A stretch of DNA of 64,000 nucleotides from AP-15 sp963712825 (GTDB lineage Bacteria; Pseudomonadota; Alphaproteobacteria; ATCC43930; CGMCC-115725). The stretch is from the NCBI GenBank assembly GCA_963712825.1, contig CAVQJP010000016.1, positions 62,001-126,000 of the forward strand, in the 5' to 3' direction. The translations under genes were made by a program, and so were the position numbers. The notes under the pieces were generated by a model. It was not told the origin of the DNA. It saw nothing but the letters and a program-made list of their open reading frames with translations, and searched no databases. Shown here one piece after another: positions 1-8,310 of this stretch. The number at the start of each line of letters is the position of its first letter. The first letter of the stretch is position 1.

Positions 1-44
1 CGATCATGAAGTTGCTGGCGCGCCGCCACGGCATCGACGAGTGA
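1..44 (+). CDS. 3' end of an unidentified CDS, possibly Maf
   Basis: Only the last 13 codons and a TGA stop (42-44) lie in the window; the readable tail ends in ARRHGIDE. In many Alphaproteobacteria maf (a nucleotide pyrophosphatase) sits directly upstream of aroE in the same direction, so Maf is the best positional guess. The residues alone do not identify the protein. Confidence 0.4.
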   Translation, partial: IMKLLARRHGIDE

Positions 45-130
45 GCGCCCGATGCCTTGATCGCTGAGCCTGCAGCCGGGGTGCCCGGCAGCGATAGCCT
101 GAGGTCGGGAAACATGCTATATGTTGTGTC

Positions 131-994
131 ATGAGGATCACCGGGGCCGCACGCCTGGCCGGCATCATGGGATGGCCGGTCGCGCACTCGCGGTCGCCGT
201 TGCTGCACGGCTACTGGCTCGACGAGACAGGGATCGACGGCGCCTATCTGCCGTTGCCGGTGCGCCCCGAGGACATCGAGCAGGCATTGCGCGCCTTGCC
301 GATCCTGGGATTCCGCGGCTGCAACCTGACGATCCCGCACAAGCAGGCTGCCCTTCGCGTCGCTGACCGAATCGATCCGCTGGCGCGGCGGATCGGTGCG
401 GTAAACACGATCGTCGTGGCCCCCGACGGCAGCCTTGATGCCGTCAACACCGACATCTACGGGTTTCGTGAGAACTTGCGGGAATGCGCGCCCGAATGGA
501 GCGCGACAGCAGGCCCCGTCGTCGTGCTCGGCGCCGGCGGGTCGGCGCGGGCGGTCGTCGCCGCGCTTGCCGATGCGGGGGTCGGTGAAATTCGGGTCGT
601 CAACCGCACGCGCGGCCGCGCCGAGGCGCTTGCCGACGAGCTGGCAACCCCGGCTGCGCGAATTTCGGTGCATTCATGGGACAAGGCGCGCGCCCTGCTG
701 GACGGCGCCGGGCTGCTCGTCAACACGACGAGCCTCGGCATGTCCGGCGAGCCGCCGCTCGATCTCGATCTTTCGCCGTTGCCCCGGTCGTCGCCGGTCG
801 TCGACATCGTCTACGTGCCGCTCGAGACCGGATTGCTTGCGGCGGCGCGGCGGCGCGGCCACCCGGTCGTCGACGGTCTCGGGATGCTGCTGCATCAGGG
901 CCGTCCCGGTTTTGAGGCGTGGTTTGGCGCGCCGGTTCGAGCGACCCCGGAATTGCGGGCGGCGATCGTCAAGACCTTGGCGCCCGCGGCGTGA
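131..994 (+). CDS. aroE: Shikimate dehydrogenase
   Basis: It reduces 3-dehydroshikimate to shikimate with NADPH in the cytoplasmic aromatic amino acid pathway. The 287-residue length is normal. The N-terminal substrate domain has SRSPLLH at residues 20-26 and NLTIPHK at 65-71, whose Lys71 is the catalytic lysine; Asp108 in VNTD is the partner acid. The Rossmann glycine loop GAGGSARA follows at 134-141 and NRTRGRA then fits NADP binding. The ATG at 131 places the conserved GWPVAHS motif at the usual distance from the N-terminus. The stop overlaps the GTG start of coaE, so the two are probably translationally coupled. Confidence 0.95.
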   Translation: MRITGAARLAGIMGWPVAHSRSPLLHGYWLDETGIDGAYLPLPVRPEDIEQALRALPILGFRGCNLTIPHKQAALRVADRIDPLARRIGAVNTIVVAPDGSLDAVNTDIYGFRENLRECAPEWSATAGPVVVLGAGGSARAVVAALADAGVGEIRVVNRTRGRAEALADELATPAARISVHSWDKARALLDGAGLLVNTTSLGMSGEPPLDLDLSPLPRSSPVVDIVYVPLETGLLAAARRRGHPVVDGLGMLLHQGRPGFEAWFGAPVRATPELRAAIVKTLAPAA

Positions 995-1641
995 TCGTCG
1001 TCGGTCTGACCGGCTCGATCGGGATGGGGAAAAGCACTGCTGCGGCGATGCTGCGGGGCATGGGCGTGCCGCTGTTCGACGCTGACCAGGTGGTTCACCG
1101 GCTGTTGGCGCCAGGCGGTGCGGCGGTGAACAAAATCGAAGCTGTGTTTCCCGGCATGAGGACGGTGAATGGCGGGATCGACCGCCCCCGGCTCGGCCGA
1201 TCTGTGTTTGGGGACCCCGCGGCGCTTGCTCGGCTCGAGGCCATCCTGCACCCGATGGTCGCCGCCGCGGAGCACCGGTTTCTGGCGCGGGCACGCGCCC
1301 GCCGCGAGCCGATCGCGGTGCTCGACATCCCGCTGTTGTTCGAGAGCCGCGGCGCCGGACGATGCGATTACGTGATTGTCGTCTCGGCCCCGGCGATATT
1401 GCAGCGCCAGCGGGTGATGCGCCGCCCGGGGATGACCGAGGCGCGCTTTGCCGCGATCCTGAAACAGCAGATGCCGGATGCCGAAAAGCGCCGCCGCGCG
1501 GATTTTGTCGTGCCGACCGGGTTGGACCGGCGCCTCAGCCGCCAGCGGCTGCGGGCGATCGTCGATGATTTGCGCATCAAAGGCCGGCGACCGCCGCAGC
1601 TTGGGCACGGTCCCGCGAAAAAATCGCGTTGGGGAAAATAA
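991..1641 (+). CDS. coaE: Dephospho-CoA kinase
   Basis: It phosphorylates the 3'-OH of dephospho-CoA, the last step of CoA synthesis. I start it at the GTG at 991, which overlaps the aroE stop (GTGA) and puts the P-loop GLTGSIGMGKST at residues 5-16, as in the family. DADQVVH follows near residue 30, and LDIPLLFE near residue 111 is the conserved central strand. The 216 residues match family length (about 200). A longer frame opens further upstream inside aroE but would add residues the family lacks. The stop TAA shares a base with the dnaQ ATG. Confidence 0.94.
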   Translation: MIVVGLTGSIGMGKSTAAAMLRGMGVPLFDADQVVHRLLAPGGAAVNKIEAVFPGMRTVNGGIDRPRLGRSVFGDPAALARLEAILHPMVAAAEHRFLARARARREPIAVLDIPLLFESRGAGRCDYVIVVSAPAILQRQRVMRRPGMTEARFAAILKQQMPDAEKRRRADFVVPTGLDRRLSRQRLRAIVDDLRIKGRRPPQLGHGPAKKSRWGK

Positions 1642-2306
1642 TGCGCGAAATCGTGCTCGACACCGAAACCACCGGTCTCGACCCGCAAGCCGGCCACCGC
1701 ATCGTCGAGATCGCCTGCATCGAGCTGATGCATCATGTCCCGACCGGCCGCAGCTTTCACCGTTACGTCAATCCCGGCCGCGACATTCCGATGGATGCGC
1801 ATGCGGTCCACGGGTTGTCGGAGGAATTTCTCGCCGCCCACCCGCCGTTCGAAGCGGTCGCCGACGAGCTGCTTGAATTTATCGGCTTGGATACTCTGGT
1901 GATCCACAATGCCGAGTTCGATCTTGCCTTTTTGAACGCCGAGTTCTCGCGCATCGGGCGCGCGGCGATCTCACCCGTTCACATTGACACCTTGACGATG
2001 GCGCGGCAGCGACACCCGGGTGCGCCGGCGAGCCTCGACGCTCTGTGCCGGCGTTTCGACATTGATTTATCGGAGCGCGCCAGTCATGGCGCAAAGATCG
2101 ACTGCGCGCTGCTTGCCGCCGTCTATCTCGAACTGATCGGAGGTCGCCAGCCCGGTCTCGAATTCGCCGGGCCGGAAGCGGTAGCGGTGGCCGCGATCCG
2201 GGTTGCTCGGCCGCCCCGCCCGCACGCGCCGTCGCCCGAGGAGCTCGCCGCCCACGAAGCGATGCTGGCGCTGCTTACCGCACCTCTATGGCGCGCCGAG
2301 GCCTGA
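1641..2306 (+). CDS. dnaQ: DNA polymerase III epsilon subunit, 3'-5' proofreading exonuclease
   Basis: This is the proofreading subunit of the replicative polymerase (221 aa). The DEDDh exonuclease motifs are complete: LDTETTG at 6-12 (Exo I), HNAEFD at 89-94 (Exo II) and HGAKID at 149-154 (Exo III). The ATG at 1641 overlaps the coaE stop (TAATG). The C-terminal tail after about residue 175 is Ala/Pro-rich and probably holds the polymerase-binding segment. Co-transcription with aroE and coaE is expected from the overlaps. It converges on secB. Confidence 0.94.
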   Translation: MREIVLDTETTGLDPQAGHRIVEIACIELMHHVPTGRSFHRYVNPGRDIPMDAHAVHGLSEEFLAAHPPFEAVADELLEFIGLDTLVIHNAEFDLAFLNAEFSRIGRAAISPVHIDTLTMARQRHPGAPASLDALCRRFDIDLSERASHGAKIDCALLAAVYLELIGGRQPGLEFAGPEAVAVAAIRVARPPRPHAPSPEELAAHEAMLALLTAPLWRAEA

Positions 2307-2325
2307 GCCCCAGACGAGCCGAAGT

Positions 2326-2808
2326 TCAGACCAGCGCGCCGCCCTCGGCGATCGGCTGCTCGGGTCCCTGTTGGTGGCGCGCCAATTCCGCGAAGTCGAT
2401 CGGATTGATCAGCAACGGCGGAAAGCCGCCGTCGCGGGTCGCGTTGGCGATGACCGCGCGGGCGAACGGGAAGATAATTCGCGGCGTTTCGACCAGAACG
2501 AGGCTCGTCAGCATCGGCTCGGGCGCGTTTCGCACGGTCACGACCGCCGCGTAGGCGAGCTCGACCAGGAACACCGGTTCGCCCTGCGCATTGGCGTTGA
2601 CGTTGATCGTCAATATCACCTCGTAGGCTTCCGGGTTCAGGTTCCGGGCCTTGACATCGACGTTGATCGCCACTTCCGGCTGGGTTGCCGGCTGTATCAG
2701 GCTTTGCGGCGCGCGCGGGTTCTCGAACGACAGGTCCTTTACATACTGGATGTTGACAAACATCTGCGGGCCGTCCGGGCCCGGCGGCAGCGCGATCGGT
2801 TTGGCCAT
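2326..2808 (-). CDS. secB: Protein-export chaperone SecB
   Basis: SecB is a tetrameric cytoplasmic chaperone that keeps preproteins unfolded and hands them to SecA. The 160-residue product has the typical NIQYVKDLSFENP entry, a VNVDVKA strand, the long VILTINVNANAQGEPVFLVELAYAA strand region and the acidic/hydrophobic C-terminal half with FPFARAVIANATRDGGFPPLL. I chose the ATG at 2808 (MAKP) because a purine-rich GAGG precedes it and upstream residues are Arg-rich and unlike the family. The convergent dnaQ-secB pair is conserved in Alphaproteobacteria. Confidence 0.93.
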   Translation of the reverse strand: MAKPIALPPGPDGPQMFVNIQYVKDLSFENPRAPQSLIQPATQPEVAINVDVKARNLNPEAYEVILTINVNANAQGEPVFLVELAYAAVVTVRNAPEPMLTSLVLVETPRIIFPFARAVIANATRDGGFPPLLINPIDFAELARHQQGPEQPIAEGGALV

Positions 2809-2990
2809 TGCCTCGTCCGTCTCCGGCCATTTCCTTCTCCTGCGCCGAATTTCCCGTTGGCGGCTGGCTAGCACGGAACGCGCCGACCCGGCAACGTCGA
2901 GGCGGCTTGTTCGCTCCGCGCGAGCGCAAATCGCGCCCAGCTCCGCCGGTCCCGGCTACCGACGAGCACCTGCTCGATCGCGGGAGCGAA

Positions 2991-3437
2991 TCAGGCGCCG
3001 CCGCGCTCTCGCTTTGATCTGGTAAGAGCCGGGTCGTCAACCCGCCGATAGTCGCCTTCGATCACGGTAGGTTCCCGTGGGTCGCGACGGACAACAGGCG
3101 AAACCCCAGCGACCAGCCGGCGCCGCAAAACCGGGATCAGCAAGGCCAACCCTGCGGCGTCGCTGATAAATCCGGGGATGATCAGCAGAATCCCGGCAAC
3201 GACGCGCAGCACTGCGTCGAGCAAGCTCGGCAGGACGAGCTCGCCTGACGCAGCGGCGGAACGCAGCCGACCCAGGATCGACAGCTGCTCGCGCCGCAAA
3301 ATCGCAAATCCCGCCATCACGCCCAAAAGGAGGAGGAGCAAGGTTCGCCCGCCTCCCAGGCGCGCGGCGATCTCCAGCGTGACATACGCCTCGAGCAGCA
3401 GGTAGGCCGGCAGCCCAAATCGCAGCAGCCGCGTCAT
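2991..3437 (-). CDS. fxsA: FxsA family membrane protein
   Basis: A 148-residue inner-membrane protein with hydrophobic segments at about residues 5-25, 28-47 and 70-98, and the family's GFISDAAGLALLIP stretch near residue 90. FxsA is known in E. coli from suppression of F-factor exclusion of phage T7; its normal role is unclear. It sits upstream of secB on the same strand and is divergent from the Tim44-domain gene at 3549. The C-terminal 40 residues are charged and probably cytoplasmic. Confidence 0.85.
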   Translation of the reverse strand: MTRLLRFGLPAYLLLEAYVTLEIAARLGGGRTLLLLLLGVMAGFAILRREQLSILGRLRSAAASGELVLPSLLDAVLRVVAGILLIIPGFISDAAGLALLIPVLRRRLVAGVSPVVRRDPREPTVIEGDYRRVDDPALTRSKRERGGA

Positions 3438-3548
3438 GCCTCACCTGTCCGGATGTGCTTGTCGTCGCATCGGCGGCCCCCTATCTGACCACAAGGGTAT
3501 GCGAGGGCCGGTCGCCGGCCGTTGCTGGGCGGTGGCGGGGCGTGCGAG

Positions 3549-4229
3549 ATGGGCGATTTTCAATATTTCGACATCATCCTGTTCGCGATGATCGCCGCCT
3601 TTCTGGTTTTGCGGCTGCGCAGCGTCCTCGGACGGCGCACCGGCAACGAGCGGCGGCGCGACCTCGTCACGAGACGGCCGGCTCCGGTCGCGGACAAACC
3701 CGGTCCCGACAAGGTGGCGACCCCGGTCAATGGGGACAAGATCACGCAGCTCGCCGGACCGACCGCCAAACCTTCCGGCGCCATGGCGGAGGGGTTCGGG
3801 CGCATCCGCCGCGCCGATGCGGGCTTTGACCCGTCGCAATTTGTCGAGGGCGCGCGGATCGCCTTCGAGATGATCGTCGCGGCGTTTGCCAAAGGCGACA
3901 AGGCGGCGTTGCGCCCGCTGCTCAGCGACGAGGTCTATCGGCCGTTCGCCCAGACGATCGACGAGCGGGTTGCGGCGAGGGAAACCGTCGAAACCGGCGA
4001 TCTTAAGCTCGATGACGCCGAAATCGTCGAGGCCGACATGGCCGGCCGCACCGCGCGCGTGACGGTCAAGCTCGTGTCGCATCAGATCAGCGTGACGCGG
4101 GCGATGGACGGCAGCATCGTCGACGGCGACCCGGAGCACCCGGTCGAAAAAACCGATTACTGGACTTTTGCGCGCGACACGCGCTCCACCGACCCGAACT
4201 GGATGCTTGTCGCCACCAGCAGCGGTTGA
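3549..4229 (+). CDS. Tim44/TimA domain membrane-anchored protein
   Basis: A 226-residue protein with an N-terminal hydrophobic segment (about residues 6-20, FDIILFAMIAAFLVLRLRSV) followed by a charged linker and a C-terminal Tim44-like domain from about residue 90, including FVEGARIAFEMIVAAFAKGD. The alphaproteobacterial TimA proteins share this layout and are related to mitochondrial import subunit Tim44; the bacterial role is poorly known. The ATG at 3549 gives MGDFQYFDII, the usual start of the family. It lies just ahead of mltA, as in many relatives. Confidence 0.85.
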   Translation: MGDFQYFDIILFAMIAAFLVLRLRSVLGRRTGNERRRDLVTRRPAPVADKPGPDKVATPVNGDKITQLAGPTAKPSGAMAEGFGRIRRADAGFDPSQFVEGARIAFEMIVAAFAKGDKAALRPLLSDEVYRPFAQTIDERVAARETVETGDLKLDDAEIVEADMAGRTARVTVKLVSHQISVTRAMDGSIVDGDPEHPVEKTDYWTFARDTRSTDPNWMLVATSSG

Positions 4230-5364
4230 ACCCTGGGGTCGCTGGCTCCGGTCGGCGGCGGCCGTCGTCCTTGCCGGAGCCTTGGCCCTCGGGCTGACCC
4301 GTGACGCCGGCCCGTTGCGGCTCAGCCTGACCCCGGTCGCCTTCGCCATGCTTCCTGGCTGGGGCGCCGACGATCTGGCCGGGGCGCTGCCGGCGCTCCT
4401 CAAATCCTGCGCGCGATTTGCGAAGGACCGCGACACGGCGCCGTTTGGGCCGGTCGGCAGCGACGTCGATTACGGGCGGGTCAATGATTGGCTGCCGGTA
4501 TGCCGGTCGGCTGCCGCGGAGCCGGCAAACGACGCCGCGGCGGCGCGGCGGTTTTTCGAGAGCGCCTTTGAGCCGATGGCGGTCGCCGATTATGGGGATT
4601 CCGAGGGGCTGTTCACCGGCTATTTCGAGATCGAGCTCAACGGCTCGCGATATCGCCACGGGCCTTATCAGACACCGCTCTACCGGCGCCCGCCGGACCT
4701 CGGCGCCGCGCCGCACTATTCGCGCGCCCAGATCGAGGACGGGGCGCTGGCCGGCCGCGGTCTCGAGCTGTTCTGGGTCGACAATCCGATCGACGCGTTT
4801 TTTCTGCAAATCCAGGGTTCGGGGCGCGTCCGCCTCGAAGACGGACAAGTGGTCCGCGTCGGCTATGACGGGCAGAACGGGCTGCCCTATGTCCCGGTCG
4901 GGCGCCTGTTGATCGAGCGCGGCGAGATCCCGCGCAGCAAGCTGACGATGGCCTCGATCCAGGCGTGGATGCAAGCCCATCCCAAAGCCGGTGCTGCGCT
5001 GCGCCGCGAGGACACGTCCTATGTGTTCTTCCGGATGGTTAAGGGCGACGGTCCGCTCGGCGCCGAGCACGTTGCGCTGACGCCGGAGCGCAGCCTGGCG
5101 GTCGACCGCGCCTACATTCCGCTCGGGGTCCCGATCTGGCTCGCCGCGGACGAGCGTTACATTCCGAATGTGGCGGTGCGCCGGCTCGTCGTCGCCCAGG
5201 ACACCGGCGGCGCCATCAAGGGCCCGGTGCGCGGCGATTTGTTCTGGGGTGCGGGCAGCACCGCCGGCGAGCGGGCCGGCAAAATGGACGCGCGCGGGCG
5301 CGATTACCTGCTGCTGCCGCGCGCCGTCGCCGACCGCCTCGTTGCGGAAGAAGCGCGGCGGTAG
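4168..5364 (+). CDS. mltA: Membrane-bound lytic murein transglycosylase A
   Basis: It cleaves peptidoglycan between MurNAc and GlcNAc, forming 1,6-anhydro-muropeptides in the periplasm. The 398 residues contain the MltA barrel domain (GLFTGYFEIELNGS near residue 148, IQGSGRVRL near 214) and the C-terminal 3D domain with VAQDTGGAIKGPVRGDLFWG near 343, including the catalytic Asp region. No downstream ATG leaves room for a signal peptide except the start at 4168, which overlaps the preceding gene by about 60 bp; a TTG near 4283 is an alternative. The N-terminus has a hydrophobic Ala/Leu stretch but no obvious lipobox. Confidence 0.9.
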   Translation: MRATRAPPTRTGCLSPPAAVEPWGRWLRSAAAVVLAGALALGLTRDAGPLRLSLTPVAFAMLPGWGADDLAGALPALLKSCARFAKDRDTAPFGPVGSDVDYGRVNDWLPVCRSAAAEPANDAAAARRFFESAFEPMAVADYGDSEGLFTGYFEIELNGSRYRHGPYQTPLYRRPPDLGAAPHYSRAQIEDGALAGRGLELFWVDNPIDAFFLQIQGSGRVRLEDGQVVRVGYDGQNGLPYVPVGRLLIERGEIPRSKLTMASIQAWMQAHPKAGAALRREDTSYVFFRMVKGDGPLGAEHVALTPERSLAVDRAYIPLGVPIWLAADERYIPNVAVRRLVVAQDTGGAIKGPVRGDLFWGAGSTAGERAGKMDARGRDYLLLPRAVADRLVAEEARR

Positions 5365-5398
5365 GCTGGGTGAGTTGACTTGGTTAGCTCGCCCGGAG

Positions 5399-5761
5399 TC
5401 AGCTCTGGTCCGCGGATCGGCGCCGGAGGTTGGGGCTGGCGATCCCGAGAAAGACCAGCACCGCGCTGTTCAGCCGCTTGATGTCCTCGTCAGCGAGCCG
5501 GCCAACTCGAACCCCCAGCCGAGATTTTCGAACAGTCGTGATCTTGTCGACCATCAGGCGGCACGCCGCGCGCAATCCGTTTACCTCGCTCGGTTTGATC
5601 GCGACGCGGATCAGCGGGGCGTCCGTCGGGTCGGTGGTGAATGCGCAAATTGTCACCGAGTCCGTCATATCGAACCGGTCGTCTTGTAGGATCACCGCCG
5701 GGCGCGGCTTACCCGCATAATCGCCCGCGCCGCCAACAGTCCAGATTTCGCCGCGTCTCAC
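5399..5761 (-). CDS. mazF: MazF/PemK-type endoribonuclease toxin
   Basis: A 120-residue toxin of the type II MazF/PemK family, expected to cut mRNA at short sequences. The fold signatures are RRGEIWTV at the N-terminus, GKPRPAVILQDD near residue 18, a TICAFTTDP strand near 37 and CRLMVDKITTVRKSRLG near 67. Translation starts at a GTG (5761) that overlaps the antitoxin TGA by four bases (GTGA), the usual antitoxin-first arrangement. It lies opposite to mltA and the lut operon, between them. Confidence 0.88.
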   Translation of the reverse strand: MRRGEIWTVGGAGDYAGKPRPAVILQDDRFDMTDSVTICAFTTDPTDAPLIRVAIKPSEVNGLRAACRLMVDKITTVRKSRLGVRVGRLADEDIKRLNSAVLVFLGIASPNLRRRSADQS

Positions 5762-5985
5762 GGGTCCCCGTGACGATCGCTGACGGCATCGACAAAATTT
5801 TGGTCGGCTTCAGCATAAGCGCTGGTTGCAACTGCGAGCGACTGTCGACTTGCTTCCGTCGCGAACGTCTTGGAACGTACGTCCGGCACCCAGATTTGGA
5901 TCGGCCGCAAACCCCGCTGGCGCATCCTTTCACGATGCGCACTGACCCTCTCCCGGGAAGAGCTTGCCCGTGTTGTCAAATCCAT
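5758..5985 (-). CDS. mazE: MazE-family antitoxin (DUF3018)
   Basis: A 75-residue antitoxin of the DUF3018 family: SRERVSAHRERMRQRGLRP, then QIWVPDVRSK and an EASRQSLAVA stretch, ending in an acidic tail (NFVDAVSD) that in this family blocks the toxin. The ATG at 5985 is the only good start and is preceded at once by GGAG. It overlaps mazF by four bases. A perfect 12-bp palindrome just upstream (5994-6005) is the likely autoregulatory operator. Confidence 0.87.
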   Translation of the reverse strand: MDLTTRASSSRERVSAHRERMRQRGLRPIQIWVPDVRSKTFATEASRQSLAVATSAYAEADQNFVDAVSDRHGDP

Positions 5986-5990
5986 CTCCG

Positions 5991-6008
5991 TGAGTTACAT
6001 GTAACACA
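5991..6008. promoter_or_regulatory. Palindromic operator candidate for mazEF
   Basis: The sequence tgaGTTACATGTAACaca holds a perfect 12-bp palindrome (5994-6005) with symmetric flanking TG/CA bases. It ends about 9 bases upstream of the mazE ATG. MazE-type antitoxins bind palindromes in their own promoters, so this is the likely repressor site. Function is inferred from position and symmetry only. Confidence 0.6.
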
Positions 6009-6105
6009 GGATGGCGCGGGCACTCTTCAGGCGCAAGTCGTTGTGGTTCGATTTAATCTGATAACCTAGAACCTACTTTCTGACAGTGACTTGAAGGGTG
6101 GCTTA

Positions 6106-6873
6106 ATGGCCGAGAAGCCGGGGCGGGTGGCGTTGTTTGTGACGTGTCTGGTCGATCTGTTTCGGCCGACGGTCGGGTTTGCCGCGGTCAAATTGCTCGA
6201 ACAGGCCGGCTGCGCGGTCGAGGTGCCGCGGCGACAGACTTGCTGCGGACAGCCGGCCTACAATTCCGGCGACCGCGATGATGCCAAGGCGATCGCGCTG
6301 CAGGTCATCGACGCATTCGCCGGCTACGACTATGTCGTCGCACCGTCCGGGTCGTGCGCCGGGATGATCCGCCAGCACTATCCGGAGATGTTCGCCGACG
6401 AGCCGGCGATCCTGCCCAGGGCCGAGGAGCTGGCGGCGCGCAGCTGGGAGCTCGTGTCGTTTCTGGTCGAAATCTGTGGGATGCACGAGGTTGCGGCAGC
6501 TTGGGAGCGGACCGCGACCTATCACGACGCCTGTTCGGGTCTGCGCGAGCTCGGGGTGCGGGACCAGCCGCGCCGGCTGCTCGCCTCGGTCGCGGGGCTG
6601 AAGCTGCGTGAGCTGTCGGGGGCGGAGGTTTGCTGCGGTTTTGGCGGGACGTTCTGCGTCAAATACCCGGAAATCTCCGACAAGATGGTCGGCGACAAGG
6701 CCGACGACATCGCCGCGACCGGCGCCGAGGCGGTATTAGCCGGCGATCTGGGTTGCCTGTTGAACATCGCCGGCAAGTTGTCGCGCCAGGGCCGCGCGGT
6801 CGAAGCGCGTCACGTCGCCGAGGTGCTGGCCGGAATGACCGACGAAGTCCCGCCGATCGGCGCGCCGCGATAG
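6106..6873 (+). CDS. lutA: Lactate utilization protein LutA (Fe-S oxidoreductase)
   Basis: First subunit of the LutABC system, which oxidises L-lactate to pyruvate. The 255 residues carry two CCG domains: RQTCCGQPAYNSG near residue 40 and EVCCGFGGTFCVKYPE near 180, the cysteine clusters that bind a non-cubane Fe-S centre in related proteins. The ATG at 6106 is chosen because GAAGGGTGG lies 7-12 bases ahead; a TTG at 6091 is less likely. lutB follows after three bases. Confidence 0.92.
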   Translation: MAEKPGRVALFVTCLVDLFRPTVGFAAVKLLEQAGCAVEVPRRQTCCGQPAYNSGDRDDAKAIALQVIDAFAGYDYVVAPSGSCAGMIRQHYPEMFADEPAILPRAEELAARSWELVSFLVEICGMHEVAAAWERTATYHDACSGLRELGVRDQPRRLLASVAGLKLRELSGAEVCCGFGGTFCVKYPEISDKMVGDKADDIAATGAEAVLAGDLGCLLNIAGKLSRQGRAVEARHVAEVLAGMTDEVPPIGAPR

Positions 6874-6876
6874 CCG

Positions 6877-8310
6877 ATGCGCGCCACCAGCCGCGATTTC
6901 ACGGCAAACGCCCGCGCCGGGCTGGCCAACGACAATTTGCAGCAGGCGCTCGACATCATGACGCGGGAGGGATTTCCGCGCCGCCGCCGCGTGGTGGTCG
7001 ACCGGCTTCCCGAATTCGAGGCCCTGCGCGAGATCGGCCGCGAGATCAAGGAGCATACCCTCGCCCATCTCGATTTCTATCTTGAGCTCTACGAAGAGAA
7101 CGTCGTCGCGGCCGGCGGCGAGGTGCATTGGGCGCGCACCCCGGACGAGGCGCGCGAGGCGGTGCTGAAAATCTGCCGCGCCGCCGGCGCCAAAACCGTC
7201 GCCAAGGGCAAGTCGATGATCGCCGAGGAAATCGGGCTCAACGAGTTTCTCGAAAAAAGCGGCATCACCCCGGTGGAGACCGATCTCGGCGAATACATCA
7301 TCCAGCTGCGCCATGAGCCGCCGAGCCATCTGATCGCCCCCGCGATGCATCTGGTCAAGGCGCAGGTCGCCGACACCTTTCGCGCTGCGCACCGCACCCT
7401 CGACCCAAACCGGCCGCTCTCCGAGCCCCGCGAATTGTGCGACGAGGCGCGCGCCCTGCTGCGCCCGCAATTTCTCGCCGCCGATGTCGGCATTACCGGC
7501 GCCAATTTCCTCGTCGCCGAAACCGGCTCCGGCATCATCGTGACCAACGAGGGCAACGGCGACCTGACCCAGACCTTGCCGCGCGTCCACATCGTAGTCG
7601 GGAGCCTCGAAAAGCTGGTGCCGACCTTTGAGGATGCCGCCACCCTGTTGCGCCTCTTGGCGCGCTCGGCGACCGGGCAGGAGTTTTCCTCCTACACGAC
7701 GGTGTCGACCGGGCCGCGCCGTCCCGGCGACCTCGACGGTCCCGATTCCTACCATGTCGTGCTGCTCGACAACGGCCGCGGCCGGATGCTGGGGGGCGAG
7801 TTTCGCGACATGCTGCGCTGCATCCGCTGCGGCGCCTGCATGAACCACTGTCCGGTCTACGCCGCAGTCGGCGGGCATGCCTATGGCTGGGTCTATCCCG
7901 GCCCGATGGGGGCGGTGCTGACGCCGAGCCTGATCGGCATTGAAGAGGCGGCGGCGCTCCCCAACGCCTCGACCCTGTGCGGGCGCTGCGAAAGCGTGTG
8001 CCCGGTCAAAATTCCGCTGCCCAAGATGCTGCGGCAGTGGCGCGAGCGCGAATTCGCCGGGAAGCTGTCGCCGCCGGTGTGGCGGACCGGGTTGCGGCTG
8101 TGGGCCTGGGTCGCGCGGCGGCCGGCGCTCTATCACGCGCTGAGCGGGGTTGCGAGCCGCGTGCTCGGCTGGGCCGGCGGGCGCCGCCGCCGGTTTCGCA
8201 GCCTGCCGGGGGCGGCCGGCTGGACCGGCGTGCGCGACATGCCCGCACCGGAAGGACGCAGCTTTCAGAGCCTGTGGGCCGAGCGGGCGAAGGGCGGAGC
8301 GCGGCGGTGA
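6877..8310 (+). CDS. lutB: Lactate utilization protein LutB (Fe-S protein)
   Basis: The 477-residue central Lut subunit. The N-terminal LUD domain includes a KGKSMIAEEIGLN segment near residue 110 and GANFLVAETGSGIIVTNEG near 208. Two 4Fe-4S binding motifs follow: CxxCxxCxxxCP near residue 312 and CxxCxxxCP near 368, with the typical YGWVYPGPMG between them. A C-terminal Arg-rich domain completes it. The stop overlaps the GTG start of lutC, so the three Lut subunits should be made together. Confidence 0.93.
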   Translation: MRATSRDFTANARAGLANDNLQQALDIMTREGFPRRRRVVVDRLPEFEALREIGREIKEHTLAHLDFYLELYEENVVAAGGEVHWARTPDEAREAVLKICRAAGAKTVAKGKSMIAEEIGLNEFLEKSGITPVETDLGEYIIQLRHEPPSHLIAPAMHLVKAQVADTFRAAHRTLDPNRPLSEPRELCDEARALLRPQFLAADVGITGANFLVAETGSGIIVTNEGNGDLTQTLPRVHIVVGSLEKLVPTFEDAATLLRLLARSATGQEFSSYTTVSTGPRRPGDLDGPDSYHVVLLDNGRGRMLGGEFRDMLRCIRCGACMNHCPVYAAVGGHAYGWVYPGPMGAVLTPSLIGIEEAAALPNASTLCGRCESVCPVKIPLPKMLRQWREREFAGKLSPPVWRTGLRLWAWVARRPALYHALSGVASRVLGWAGGRRRRFRSLPGAAGWTGVRDMPAPEGRSFQSLWAERAKGGARR

